Assembly: GCA_949316235.1 (NCBI GenBank)
Contig: OX438750.1
Coordinates: forward strand, 20,028,865 to 20,092,864
Length of the DNA stretch: 64,000 bases
Direction: 5' to 3'
DNA from: Oegoconia quadripuncta
Taxonomy: Eukaryota; Arthropoda; Insecta; Lepidoptera; Autostichidae
The notes under the pieces are model-generated. The model worked only from the letters and a program-made list of their open reading frames with translations. It did no database searches and was not told the origin of the DNA. Both the position numbers and the translations under genes were made by a program. Shown in pieces: positions 30,659 to 40,584 of this stretch (positions are counted from its first letter, which is position 1; every line of letters begins with the position of its first letter).

Positions 30659-31954
30659 CTAAGTATCGGGAATTTGTCAATAAAACAAAAAATACAAATT
30701 ATTCATCTAAATTTATTTTATCGCCTTCAAAGTAGGTCCCATCGCTTGCAATACAACATCTCCACCGCTTCACCCAGTCTTCCATACATTTTTCATAGGC
30801 TATTTGCGGTATGGCCTTTAGCTCATTCAGCGAATTTTCTTTTATGGCTTCTATCGACTCAAAACGTTTTCCTCGAAGTGGTAATTTTAACTTGGGAAAT
30901 AAAAAAAAGTCAGACGGAGCCATATCAGGTGAATACGGTGCTTGGTCGAGAACTTTTGTTGAATTTTTCGCTAAAAACTCTTTCACTATAATGGCTGTGT
31001 GTGATGGTGCATTATCATGGTGCAGCATCCATGAGTTGTGTTGCCACAAATCTGGACGTTTTCGGCGGATACTCTCACGCAAACGCTTCATGACGCCTAA
31101 ATAATATTCTTTATTCACTGTTTCTCCCTCTGGAAGGAATTCGGAGTGAACCACACCACGGTAGTCAAAAAAAACTGTCAGCATCACCTTGATTTTGGAG
31201 CGACTTTGCCGCGGTTTTTTGGGTTTCGGCTCGTTTTCGAGACGCCATTCTGAAGACTGTTGGCTTGTTTGCATGTCGTACTCATAAACCCATGTCTCGT
31301 CGCCAGTTATTATACGTTTCATAAAGGTCGGATCCGTAGAAGCTCGGGAAACCATGTCTTCAGCGACATGCTTTCGCTGCGCTTTTTGAACAAAATTGAG
31401 CTCTTTTGGAACTAGTCGAGCGGCGACGCGTTTCATGCCTAAAATGTCAATGAGAATGTTGTGGACGGACTTAAAAGATATGTTCACTTCACTAGCCAAC
31501 TCTCTCAGACTCATACGTCGATTTTCGAGCACTAGCTTCTTGATTCTGTCGATGTTTTCTTTGGTCGTAGCGGTTGAAGGTCTACCAGAACGAGGTAAGT
31601 CTACTACTACTTCTCGGCCTTCTTTAAAAGCCTTATACCATTCATAAGCCCATGTTTTCGATATACACGATTCGCCGTAGGTATTTCGCAACATTTTTAG
31701 TGATTCACCACATGAAATATCATTTGAAACACAAAATTTAAGGCACACTCTTTGTTCAACAATATTTTCCATTGTAAAAATCGCCGAGGACTCAAAACTA
31801 TGACCAACAAAAAGTGTAGTTTAAAACAAATTAAATGACAGATCCCGCTCAAATTTTGCGCGCTAAATCAGTACAGTGCTACCAACATGCAGTAAAAAAA
31901 TTAGAACGACCTCTTTTACGCGGGTCTTGTTATTGACATATTCCCGATACTTTT
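30659..31954 (-). mobile_element. Full-length mariner transposon with intact transposase
   Basis: 1296 bp, bounded by TA on both sides (30657-58 and 31955-56). The ends are inverted repeats: left CTAAGTATCGGGAATTTGTC, right (inward) AAAAGTATCGGGAATATGTC, with shared CAATAA following. It carries one uninterrupted transposase gene. It inserted at the 5' edge of the RTE relic: left flank TTCAGTG, right flank CACAGAG. Confidence 0.95.
30699..31772 (-). CDS. Mariner transposase, uninterrupted (357 aa)
   Basis: Cut-and-paste DDE/D transposase of the IS630-Tc1-mariner superfamily. Residues 1-110 form the paired helix-turn-helix DNA-binding region (SKTWAYEWYKAFKEGRE; linker VDLPRSGRPST, the GRPR-like motif). 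The catalytic triad is D158 (TGDETWVYEYD), D253 (MLHHDNAPSH) and D288 (YSPDMAPSDFFLF), spaced D34D as in mariner proper. VPKEL precedes the first Asp. The C-terminal CIASDGTYFEGDKINL is also typical. Length is in the usual 340-360 range; no frameshift or stop. This copy could encode active protein; the TIRs differ at a few positions. The stop is followed within 40 bases by the 3' TIR. Confidence 0.96.
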   Translation of the reverse strand: MENIVEQRVCLKFCVSNDISCGESLKMLRNTYGESCISKTWAYEWYKAFKEGREVVVDLPRSGRPSTATTKENIDRIKKLVLENRRMSLRELASEVNISFKSVHNILIDILGMKRVAARLVPKELNFVQKAQRKHVAEDMVSRASTDPTFMKRIITGDETWVYEYDMQTSQQSSEWRLENEPKPKKPRQSRSKIKVMLTVFFDYRGVVHSEFLPEGETVNKEYYLGVMKRLRESIRRKRPDLWQHNSWMLHHDNAPSHTAIIVKEFLAKNSTKVLDQAPYSPDMAPSDFFLFPKLKLPLRGKRFESIEAIKENSLNELKAIPQIAYEKCMEDWVKRWRCCIASDGTYFEGDKINLDE

Positions 31955-31956
31955 TA

Positions 31957-32550
31957 CACAGAGTAGTACTTACATATAACAGGTTTTGATGATATGACTA
32001 TTTATAACATCACTTAATATTTCCAACTAATGAATTGATTAGCAGTGATTTTACATTATTTATGTTAGATTATCTCTATAACGTGACACTTTACGACATT
32101 GTGTTATATGAAATTTTTTGGTCGCATATTTATCCCCAATCCGGACATATAACTTTTATTGTGCGACGCATTTTCGAGGAAAAAAGAACTAAGTATGCCA
32201 GCGTCCATGTAAAAATTTTCAAACCTCTTACAACATTTAGCACTCCCCTAAATATTCAAAGAAAGTAATTTTCATCGACACAAGATCAAACAAAAGGACC
32301 TACGAAAACACGAAACTACTTCGTTGAACTTCACTTACACAAACACTATAATTTCATTTATAATAAAATTTATTTAAAGGGTTTAGGTAACATAACTTAG
32401 TGGTTGATGATCCCACAGACAATGCCGTACGCGTGGCCACATTCCTGGTCCTCAAGAATTTGATGTTTTTGCCATTGACTCGCTAAGTAGAAGAAGAAGA
32501 CTTACTGTTTGATTTGACTTTGATCATTACTATTCACTATTGTTACGTGG
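31957..32550. other. Intergenic, nothing recognised
   Basis: AT-rich unique DNA between the mariner and the composite foldback element; the plus-strand frame at 32035-32268 has no coding character. Confidence 0.5.
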
Positions 32551-33413
32551 TAATTTATACATGAACGTTGGGTTGTGGGGGCTATCATATTTGTAATTTC
32601 TAGCAGTAGATTCCTTTAGTGACTTGATTTCTAATTCTTATTTCGGTATTGATATTTTAAATGACGCTCCCAATAAAGAATGGTTGAGAAAAGAAGATGG
32701 GCCCCACAGGCGAACGCTTTAGATTGTAAACGCTGGATATCACGATAACCAGCCCAAAAAGGATGATTTTAGCAATATTAAAGTACAATAACTTTAAAAA
32801 AAACAATACGTAACACTCAAACAATGAGCAAAATTACATGAAATCGTCTTACAAAGATGATACACACAGACTCGTGTGGCTTGGAATAAATCATTTAATA
32901 TTTCGACAAGTATACCATCTGGGGTTGAATTACTTATTTCAACACTGGTGTCGATTCGGATGTACACCAACTAAACTAAAACCAGTTTTAGAGTAGTACT
33001 GTCTCTTTCTCCCTGGAACAGTACGATGCGACGGCACCACTCCAAAACTGGTTTTAGTTTAGTTGGTGTACATCCGAATCGACATCATTGTCATTTATTA
33101 TAATGACTATAAGAGACAATACGTAACACCTTAATTCCAGTACTGAAACAATGCTTTCATTTTTATGCCAATCAATAATAGTATTATGAACGCTGGATGT
33201 CACGATAACCAGCCAAAAAGGTTGATTTTAGCAACATTAAAGAGTTCGCCTGGTGGGCCCATCTTCTTTTCTCAATCATTTTTTATTAGGAGCGTCACTT
33301 AAAATATCAATAGCGAAATAAGAATTAAAAATTAAGTCACTAAAGGAATCTACTGCTAGAAATTACAAATATGCTAGGGCCACACAAACAAACGTTCATA
33401 TTTATTCCCTATC
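32551..33413. mobile_element. Composite foldback element with central 41-bp-arm hairpin
   Basis: The outer arms (about 32551-32715 and 33245-33413) are inverted copies: CATATTTGTAATTTCTAGCA, GTAGATTCCTTTAGTGACTT and AAGAAGATGGGCCC on the left reappear reversed on the right. Inside lie two direct repeats, CGCTGGAT.TCACGATAACCA (32729 and 33190) and ACAATACGTAACAC (32800 and 33117). The centre is a perfect 41-nt inverted repeat, 32949-32989 with 33044-33084. No coding sequence. A non-autonomous foldback transposon is likely. Confidence 0.8.
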
Positions 33414-34176
33414 GCGAAGAAGCCTAATATTATCCTAAATTAATTCTGAGACATCCTAAACGGCGACTTGTCGCCCAATCTGGCCACCCTAAATGCTGTC
33501 AATAGGGCAGCATATGCGCCATAAATAAGCGCCTTACTCACGGTCCAGCAAGGCTGTCCGTCCGCTCAAGGATGTAGCATACACACGATCCAGCTGCTGG
33601 ATCTAGCATGCTAGATGTAACCTTCATACGTATTTTTAGTTCCTAATGCCACCAGAATATCCAAACGCCAAAATGTAGGAGCACACTTACTATCGTTTGC
33701 GTTTGTTGTAGCTTCTCCTAATAGGCATTAGGTAAATCTTGTAATGTAATGGCGTGCATGACTTTGGCTTTTAGATTTATATGTAATAGTTTTTATAATG
33801 ATGCTGTTTTATTCTATATTATTCAGAAATATAATAATGCATAGGTATTCTTTTTTGTTTTTAATATTGTTCTGTACTTGAAACATTCCACAGACAAAAG
33901 TGGGCCTAATATTTTTCTATAAACTTAGTCTAGTTCTCAAGATTGAGATGACTTTTAAATAGGCTTGAGTATCTGTTGCATATTAAAACTATCAAAAAAA
34001 TAGTACCGCGGTCTCGCTCGGTCTCCTAATGTTTTAATATTACACAAAAATATTGGTTTTCATACAAATGCCGTCTCCTTCCAAATGTTTTGTTCCTGGT
34101 AAAATAAACTTCAAAATTAATTTTGACGAAATAGATTGTGTTTCGGTTTATCACCCATTTCAAACTAGAGTAGGTA
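33414..34176. other. Intergenic, nothing recognised
   Basis: No gene or clear repeat. A short moderately GC-rich patch at 33470-33610 (GGCGACTTGTCGCCCAATCT, a small palindrome) is the only structure noticed. Confidence 0.45.
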
Positions 34177-34178
34177 TA

Positions 34179-35035
34179 CAGGGCGTCCCAAAGTTATGGG
34201 ACATGAAGGGGAAGTACCTTAAATATCGTAGATAGTGAATTTTGCTCAAAGAAGACTTTATGTTATTTTTAAAAGTTAGTAATTCTGCATTCATAGATTT
34301 TCTAAAAATTATTTGCTTCGGCTGGGAATCGAACCGACTCAAATGTGAAAAAAAAAACACCCTACTTTTATGATGCCAATCGAAAGAATAGCTAAAAAAT
34401 AATAACTCTGCCTAAGTAACATAGTATTTTAAAAGAAAGGAACAACGTGAAATTAATCATTTTAATCAAATAAAAAACATACATGAAACTGCCGTAGTCA
34501 ATTAAGTAGGTATTTTTTTGTAAATTAATTAATTAAATGCTCAAAATGTGATCCCTCTTGTCTTACGCAAATCGCCAATCTTTTAATGAGCCCGCTGCCT
34601 GTTGATTTTCTAATCATTTTATGGTGAACACTCGATGTGATATGGCACAATTCTGTTTGCAACTTATTTACGAATAATCAATGCTATCTTTGGAATGATA
34701 ATATCGCTACTTTTCGAACGTCGTCGGCAATAAATAACTTTCTTGAAATTTGACTCAATCATTTTATGTTGTTCCTTTCTTTTAAAATACTATGTTACTT
34801 AGGCAGAGTTATTATTTTTTAGCTATTCTTTCGATTGGCATCATAAAAGTAGGGTGTTTTTTTTTTCACATTTAAGTCGGTTCGATTCCCAGCCGAAGCA
34901 AGTAATTTTTAGAAAATCTATGAATGCAGAATTACTAACTTTTAAAAATAACATAAAGTCTTCTTTGAGCAAAATTCACTATCTACAATATTTAAGGTAC
35001 TTCCCCTTCATGTCCCATAACTTTGGGACGCCCTG
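34179..35035. mobile_element. Complete 857-bp long-TIR DNA transposon
   Basis: Flanked by TA (34177-78, 35036-37). Inverted arms of about 268 bp (34179-34446, 34768-35035) start CAGGGCGTCCCAAAGTTATG. The non-palindromic middle on the minus strand encodes KSTGSGLIKRLAICVRQEGS followed by HFEHLIN and a stop (about 34510-34600), which looks like the C-terminal tail of an insect DDE transposase (RxxACxxxxGxHFEHL type). So this is a deletion derivative of an autonomous element. The right half recurs at 1-372. Confidence 0.85.
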
Positions 35036-35037
35036 TA

Positions 35038-36347
35038 TATCTAAAATCGATATTTTAATATTTATCAGCAATCGGGAGCTACATCTGCGACCCCATCGTC
35101 ACTTTCCATCAGGTGAGATTATGGTCCAACGTGTCGAACTTAAAAAAATATCAATAGAATAGATACCTCATAATTTCGATACAATACGACACGTGTAGTC
35201 GGAGATTGTCAAGAACGAAAAAATCCTTTCCATTTTCACCTGCCCGCTAGATTTTCCCACGGACAGCAAAATATGTGTTTATACATACTTAATGAATTAT
35301 GCATATGTGTATGCATGCCACGTCGCGTTGATTCGATGTTTTTATCTAATGTTTCTATATATGGAAAAATACGTTTATCGGGCATAACTACACGGAACAG
35401 ACACTAAAAAAATAGGAATCTATCATTCAGACATTTTTTTTTAGAGTTCCGTCCTTAGACTACGGCGAAGCCAAAAGGAGGGTAATATATTCAAGGCGTC
35501 TTATGTGTGTTACCGCCTCAGCTGATTCGGAGAAGTTAAGTGTCCTTAGATTCAAGCTTGTACAATTTGTGCTTGTCACTCGTTGATTTATATGCTATTA
35601 CAATCCTCGAGAACTAATAGACCTGTTGAGATTATATGGCCAAAATCACCGCGCGAAACCAAATTTTTTTTAGTCTGCTCACAACGTTAAAATCAGTCAC
35701 TTAGAAATGCAAGACAAAATTACAACATTGATTAAAAATATGATTATTACGAGAATACATTATGTTTGTTATACTTCAAAGTTACTCGCATGTTTTTTGG
35801 GCACTTTTTGTTGTAAGTGTTGCATTTTTTTCTACAAAAATCAGCATTTGGTACAACTGTTCGCGAACGGTCGGTGTGTGACTGAGTTATTGGTTACAAA
35901 CTCCCGTTTTAACACCAATGAAGTAGTGCTATTTGGTCCTTATGCAGTAATGTATAAGTCTATGTTGTCACTACAGACATCTAATAATCTATGTTTGTCA
36001 TGGCTTAAAGCAGAGCCTGATCTCCGAAACCGTTTTCACCTGAACCAAATAGAGTATCCAGATGACGCGAAACATCCGTGGATAGACAGGCGCGCGCGTT
36101 TGACATTCACTGCGCGCTCATATGATGTTCACCACAGACTCCGGCGCGCCGCCGCCGCCGCCGCCGCCCCGCTACGTACTTTGTGCTCGTTGTTATGACG
36201 TGCAAGCCGTGAATGATAAAACTTCGGTTGTTAGCGCGTACCTACGTAACCACAAAGAGTAAACGCAAGACAGAGCACTGAAAACAATGTATAGACTGTG
36301 TGTGAACCCATTCGGACTACACTTATAAGTACCTGGACCAAAAACTT
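35038..36347. other. Intergenic; GC-rich stretch near 36040-36200
   Basis: Mostly AT-rich. From 36060 to 36200 the DNA is GC-rich with GGCGCGCGCG and a (GCC)n run at about 36145-36166, which could belong to a promoter-like element upstream of spen. The open plus-strand frame 35707-36198 has poly-Ala from the GCC run and no recognisable domain; not called as a gene. A short repeat relic, GAGTTCCGTCCTTAGACTAC, is at 35443. Confidence 0.4.
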
Positions 36348-37183
36348 GTTTTTTTTTCAATGGAAACTTGACTTTGTTACGACGCCATCTATTTGCTACC
36401 GTGGAAAACGCTTTACTCAATGGCCTGAGGTAGTACATACAAATACAATAACTACCTACGCTTTCATCTTACAACATATTGTTAAGGTTTATATGGTACG
36501 CGTTCACGACGTCCCGTCACATGAGTAAAGAACTTTACTCATGTGGTCCCGTGAAGGCCCAGAAAGCAGATTGCTGCATTGCATCATTCAAACACTCGTA
36601 CAAAGCGATACAAACGTGCACGAGAAGCGCGTTCGAAGATCGTCTGTATCACGTTATTTTTACATTTTTGTCTTTTTAAAACCTGCGTCACATTAAGTAA
36701 CTACAAAAATATAAGTAATAAATAAATAAGTAATATAAGTAATAAATAAATACTACTTGCGTAGTAGTAGTTTTTTTTTTCAATGGAAACTTGACTTTGT
36801 TACGACGCCATCTATTTGCTACCGTGGAAAACGCTTTACTCAATGGCCTGAGGTAGTACATACAAATACAATAACTACCTACGCTTTCATCTTACAACAT
36901 ATTGTTAAGGTTTATATGGTACGCGTTTACGACGTCCCGTCACATGAGTAAAGAACTTTACTCATGTGGTCCCGTGAAGGCCCAGAAAGCAGATTGCTGC
37001 ATTGCATCATTCAAACACTCGTACAAAGCGATACAAACGTGCACGAGAAGCGCGTTCGAAGATCGTCTGTATCACGTTATTTTTACATTTTTGTCTTTTT
37101 AAAACCTACGTCACATTAAGTAACTACAAAAATATAAGTAATAAATAAATAAGTAATATAAGTAATAAATAAATACTACTACT
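36348..37183 (+). repeat. 2 x 423-bp tandem duplication
   Basis: 36348-36760 and 36770-37183 are nearly identical (offset 423): only a few differences were seen, e.g. CGCGTTCACGAC/CGCGTTTACGAC and CCTGCGTCAC/CCTACGTCAC. Each unit holds a perfect 28-bp palindrome, CACATGAGTAAAG-AA-mirror, at 36518-36545 and 36941-36968, and ends in ATAAGTAATAAATAAATA repeats. Confidence 0.95.
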
Positions 37184-38099
37184 ACGCACATAGATGAACG
37201 AGAAAGATCATTGATGACCAGTTTTCATTTAAAACCTCAGAAAGGCAAAGTTACATCAAAAGTAGGAGCCCATAGTAGGCATACCCCGAATAGGTTCATC
37301 CTGAATAATATTTACATCGTAGGCAGATGCGGCCGCGCGGATTCTGCCACCCGCGCGCCGGTGCTTATTCATGCCGAACCGAACATCTGTATATATATCC
37401 ATAGCACCCCTTACTATACGGTGAATCTATCTTTTTCATTATAAACGCAAACTTTGTAATACATACTTACATAAAGTCACGCATGTTTCCCGTAGGGTTC
37501 CACACCACCACATCACCACACATCTCTTTTGCTTCATTCACTCTCATATGATAGTTCACTTTGTAATACTAGTACTATAATGAAAAGCTATTCTATACGT
37601 ATCTAAATCCCAAGAAAAGCTGATTTATTTTCTAAATTAATTATAAAAATATTTTTAATTTAGAAAATAAATCAGTAACTTGCTCATGGAACAAATATTT
37701 CCCGTAAAGACGGGTAATTTTTTTAAAGCGCTACACTAGTGCAACATCCTCGTGCGTGTAAATGCGATAGGAATACGTAAAAGAGACAAGGATAGACAAT
37801 GATCGGGGTAAGCTGGCCAGCGGACCTTTGTATCGAGCACGTTCTTCTTATAATAATAAGGCATTATTTTGTTTTAACTGCTTCTATCTTTTTCATAAAT
37901 ATTTGTCAAAGAAAAGAGTTGTGAGCATTATGTTTAAAACACCTTTCGTGTAGATTAATATTTCCTTCTCTTTTTATCCTGAACAGTAATATGATCGAAA
38001 TGGCAAGATATTTACTAACTAAATCAAGCTAAAGACGCTCATAATAATAATTGAAACCCATATTATAGTATTTAATTGTTTATTACGTATACTATGTTT
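37184..38099. other. Intergenic upstream of spen
   Basis: Includes a short minus-strand RTE 3' fragment (about 37480-37560; CTCTTTTGCTTCATTCACTC as in 50395) and a hairpin with 20-nt perfect arms at 37620-37639/37656-37675 (CTGATTTATTTTCTAAATTA). No gene. Confidence 0.55.
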
Positions 38100-38486
38100 G
38101 GAGAATACAAATTATGGTGGTAAATTTTATGTTGTTATTGTTGGCCACCCTACTCCACTTTGCGCGGCAGCGGTCAGAAGGCGGAGCCTATCGGCAAACT
38201 CGCGTCGAGGCTCGATTCACTGTCAATTCGAGAGCTGCGAAGTGTACGCTCGCGTCTATTACGTGGTGTTTATAGTGAAGAGTGGATTTTGTGATGAGAT
38301 TATCGAATATCGTGAAGTGAAAGATAGTGTTTTATCAAGAAGTGAAACTCATGTGGTTAAAACATTGTCCAATGTGTATTTAAAGTGAATTATAAAAATG
38401 TGCAAAGCACCGCTGTGTGCAAAATTGATTTTTGCCACGTAGTGACGCGAACGGGTAATGATTCCTAATGTGGAGTTTGAAGCAAG
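38100..38486 (+). promoter_or_regulatory. Presumed promoter and 5' UTR of spen
   Basis: GC content rises from about 38160 (GCGGAGCCTATCGGC, GCGTCGAGGCTCG). CTCGATTCACTGTCAATTCG near 38210 contains an Inr-like TCA box. The sequence between there and the ATG has several stops in the ATG frame and a short upstream frame from 38398 (ATGTGCAAAGCACC). TSS position is inference. Confidence 0.45.
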
Positions 38487-38569
38487 ATGGTTAGAGAGAC
38501 TCGGCACCTGTGGGTTGGAAATTTACCCGATAACATTCGCGAGGATCGAATAAGGGAGCACTTCAAACG
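38487..38569 (+). CDS. spen: split ends (SPEN family), first coding exon
   Basis: Encodes MVRETRHLWVGNLPDNIRED and RIREHFKR, nearly identical to the start of animal SPEN/split ends: RRM1 with the RNP2 motif LWVGNL. Donor AAACG|GTAATA, phase 2. SPEN proteins are very large nuclear repressors with N-terminal RRMs and a C-terminal SPOC domain, working in Notch, EGFR and Wnt signalling. Only these 28 codons are in the window; no following exon (expected to continue YGRV...) was found up to 64000, implying a first intron longer than 25 kb. Confidence 0.93.
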
Positions 38570-39573
38570 GTAATATATTTTTATTTACATCATTCATTAT
38601 TTACAAAAATTACTTTCAGGATCCAGTACAGATCGATTCATCAGGATGTCTACAAACACCGCGACAAACCAATAAACAAATAGAGATGGCTTTCACAGTA
38701 CCTATGTAGCTACTACTATTATATAAAATGTATTCGTGTAGTACATAATGTAGGTATAAATATCTACACCGAATTCAGCATAGGTACGTATAGATAGGAA
38801 ACAGCCACAAACAGACCGGGTAGTGTAGGCGTTATTAGATAACTAATTAACTAGATCGACTGTATGTGTGGGGCCTTACTAGTGACTACACTGCAGTATA
38901 GACAATTTAGGCATGAATAGGTCCCTAGCTTTATTGGTAGCAGGCAAACCGGCACGTCAACCAACGCTGACATGTTGCAACGTCGCAAAAACCACATCTC
39001 AAACGCACCTCGAGACTGCCGCTTTCCACTGGACATATTCGGTTGTCGAATTGTAGACGAAGTCGTGCAATATTTTGCAGTCGTTTATGTGGAAATAAAT
39101 ATTAGTAGACGAATTTGATTTCGTTGTCTTTGCAGAGCTAAACCGTCGTTCACTGTTAAACTCGAGCAGGTACAGTCAGCAGCATATAACTGATGTCAAA
39201 TCTACAAAAATAACAGTTTGCACTAGTAGTAGGTAGGTACATGTGGTCGCATAAATACACTCACCAAAATTGTAGGACAAGAAATGTAGTAAGAACAAAG
39301 TGATGGTATAATTTTTTTATGGGATTGTTGTATTTTATAATAAATTGCATGTAACATTCACTGATAAATTTAAGGCTAATTAAATATTCATAACCTATTT
39401 GTATCATAACATGGCCCTTCGATTTTTAACATGGGTTATATTATAAACATCCGAATTGAATAATGCAAGAAAAAATCCAATTTTTATCCAAATATACATT
39501 TGGTATTTTAATTATATATGCCGATATTATGTTAAAGTTGTTATTTCTCAAATTTTACAAATTCTTGATTACG

Positions 39574-39845
39574 CAGTGGCGGTACCTTGATATAAGCCCA
39601 AAAGCCCCAGCATACCTTTGCCTTAATAAAATACTCAATCAGGAATATCAACTTCAAACTTTATTGATAAAGATCAAAATACTGTGTAAAGACGCAGTAC
39701 AAGAATTGCATGTGATCCTCGAGATTGAACAGAAAAAAGGCAACCAGATGAATTTAACTTCATTAACTGTGTAAAAACCACAAATCATTCATCGAACATA
39801 GGTACCTCGGGCTTGCCCTACTGTGAAACCCTGGGTATGCCACTG
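39574..39845. mobile_element. MITE with CAGTGGC ends
   Basis: Starts CAGTGGCGGTACC and ends GGTATGCCACTG (imperfect inverted ends). A related copy is at 54011-54215; shared text includes TTGATATAAGCC/TTCATATAAGCC, AAAGCCC.AGCATAC, TACTCAATCAGGA/TACTCGATCAGGA and TGAAACCCT.GG. The open frame 39463-39774 across it is not a gene. Confidence 0.7.
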
Positions 39846-40015
39846 TGATTATGAGATAGTCCACATCCACATGCATAATAGCGAATGTAAATACATTTTG
39901 TAAACATAAGACAAATTAAAAATAGATGTCTTTCCATGGTGACTGTCGTCTGACAATATTATGATTATACCTATCTCTGGTATAAAACACACTCTCCTAT
40001 AGGTATAGGTAGATA

Positions 40016-40584
40016 CAGGGTGAATTTTTCAAGTGGGTGTGCATGGTTAAATTCGAAACTGAGGAATAAGGAAAGGTACTCCAGGAGTCTCGGGCGGAGT
40101 TTGAAGAAAACATTAACTGCATCATTGGATTATTGAAAAATCAATATTCCTAGCCAGGAATCGAACCCGTTGTTGATTTTGAACAAAAAATACTATTATC
40201 TCTTTGCACCTTAGAAGAAAAAATGTAAACATTTGAAATTAGAATGTAAAGTGAATTGGCGCCCTTCAGGCCTTCCCGCGCTTTTGGATAGTGAGGTAGC
40301 CATCATTTTGACCAATAAAATAGATCAGTTAAGTTTTAACAGGTAGGTAATGTAAGAAAAATAAAAAAGCACTTGTGTAAAAAATGAGCTCTCTTTCCTT
40401 ACGTTAGCCGTATATCATGTGTTTTTTTTATTTCGATATCTGCCTAGAAATATTAGTTTTTGAAAAATCTAATGATGCAGTTTTAGTGTTCATCAAAACC
40501 GGGCCCGAGACTCCTTTGAGTACTTTTCGCTATTCCTCGTAGTTATGGATTTGGCGGTGCACGGCCACTGAAAAATTCACTGTG
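40016..40584. mobile_element. 569-bp MITE with long imperfect TIRs, TA flanked
   Basis: Left end CAGGGTGAATTTTTCAAGTG; right end read inward CACAGTGAATTTTTCAGTGG. The arms stay alignable for about 140 bp (GAGTCTCGGGC, ACTGCATCATT.GATT). TA at 40014-15 and 40585-86. Contains a B-box-like AGCCAGGAATCGAACCC on the left arm, as does the 857-bp element, suggesting related families. Confidence 0.75.

Noticed and set aside
35707..36198. 163-codon plus-strand open frame upstream of spen
   Set aside because: No domain, poly-Ala derives from a GCC repeat, ends in GC-rich non-coding-like DNA, and no splice partner was found.
36348..37183. CRISPR-like array
   Set aside because: Only two long near-identical units without spacers; a tandem duplication in a eukaryotic genome.
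39463..39774. 103-codon frame
   Set aside because: Lies across a MITE whose second copy (54011-54215) is not open; not conserved as protein.
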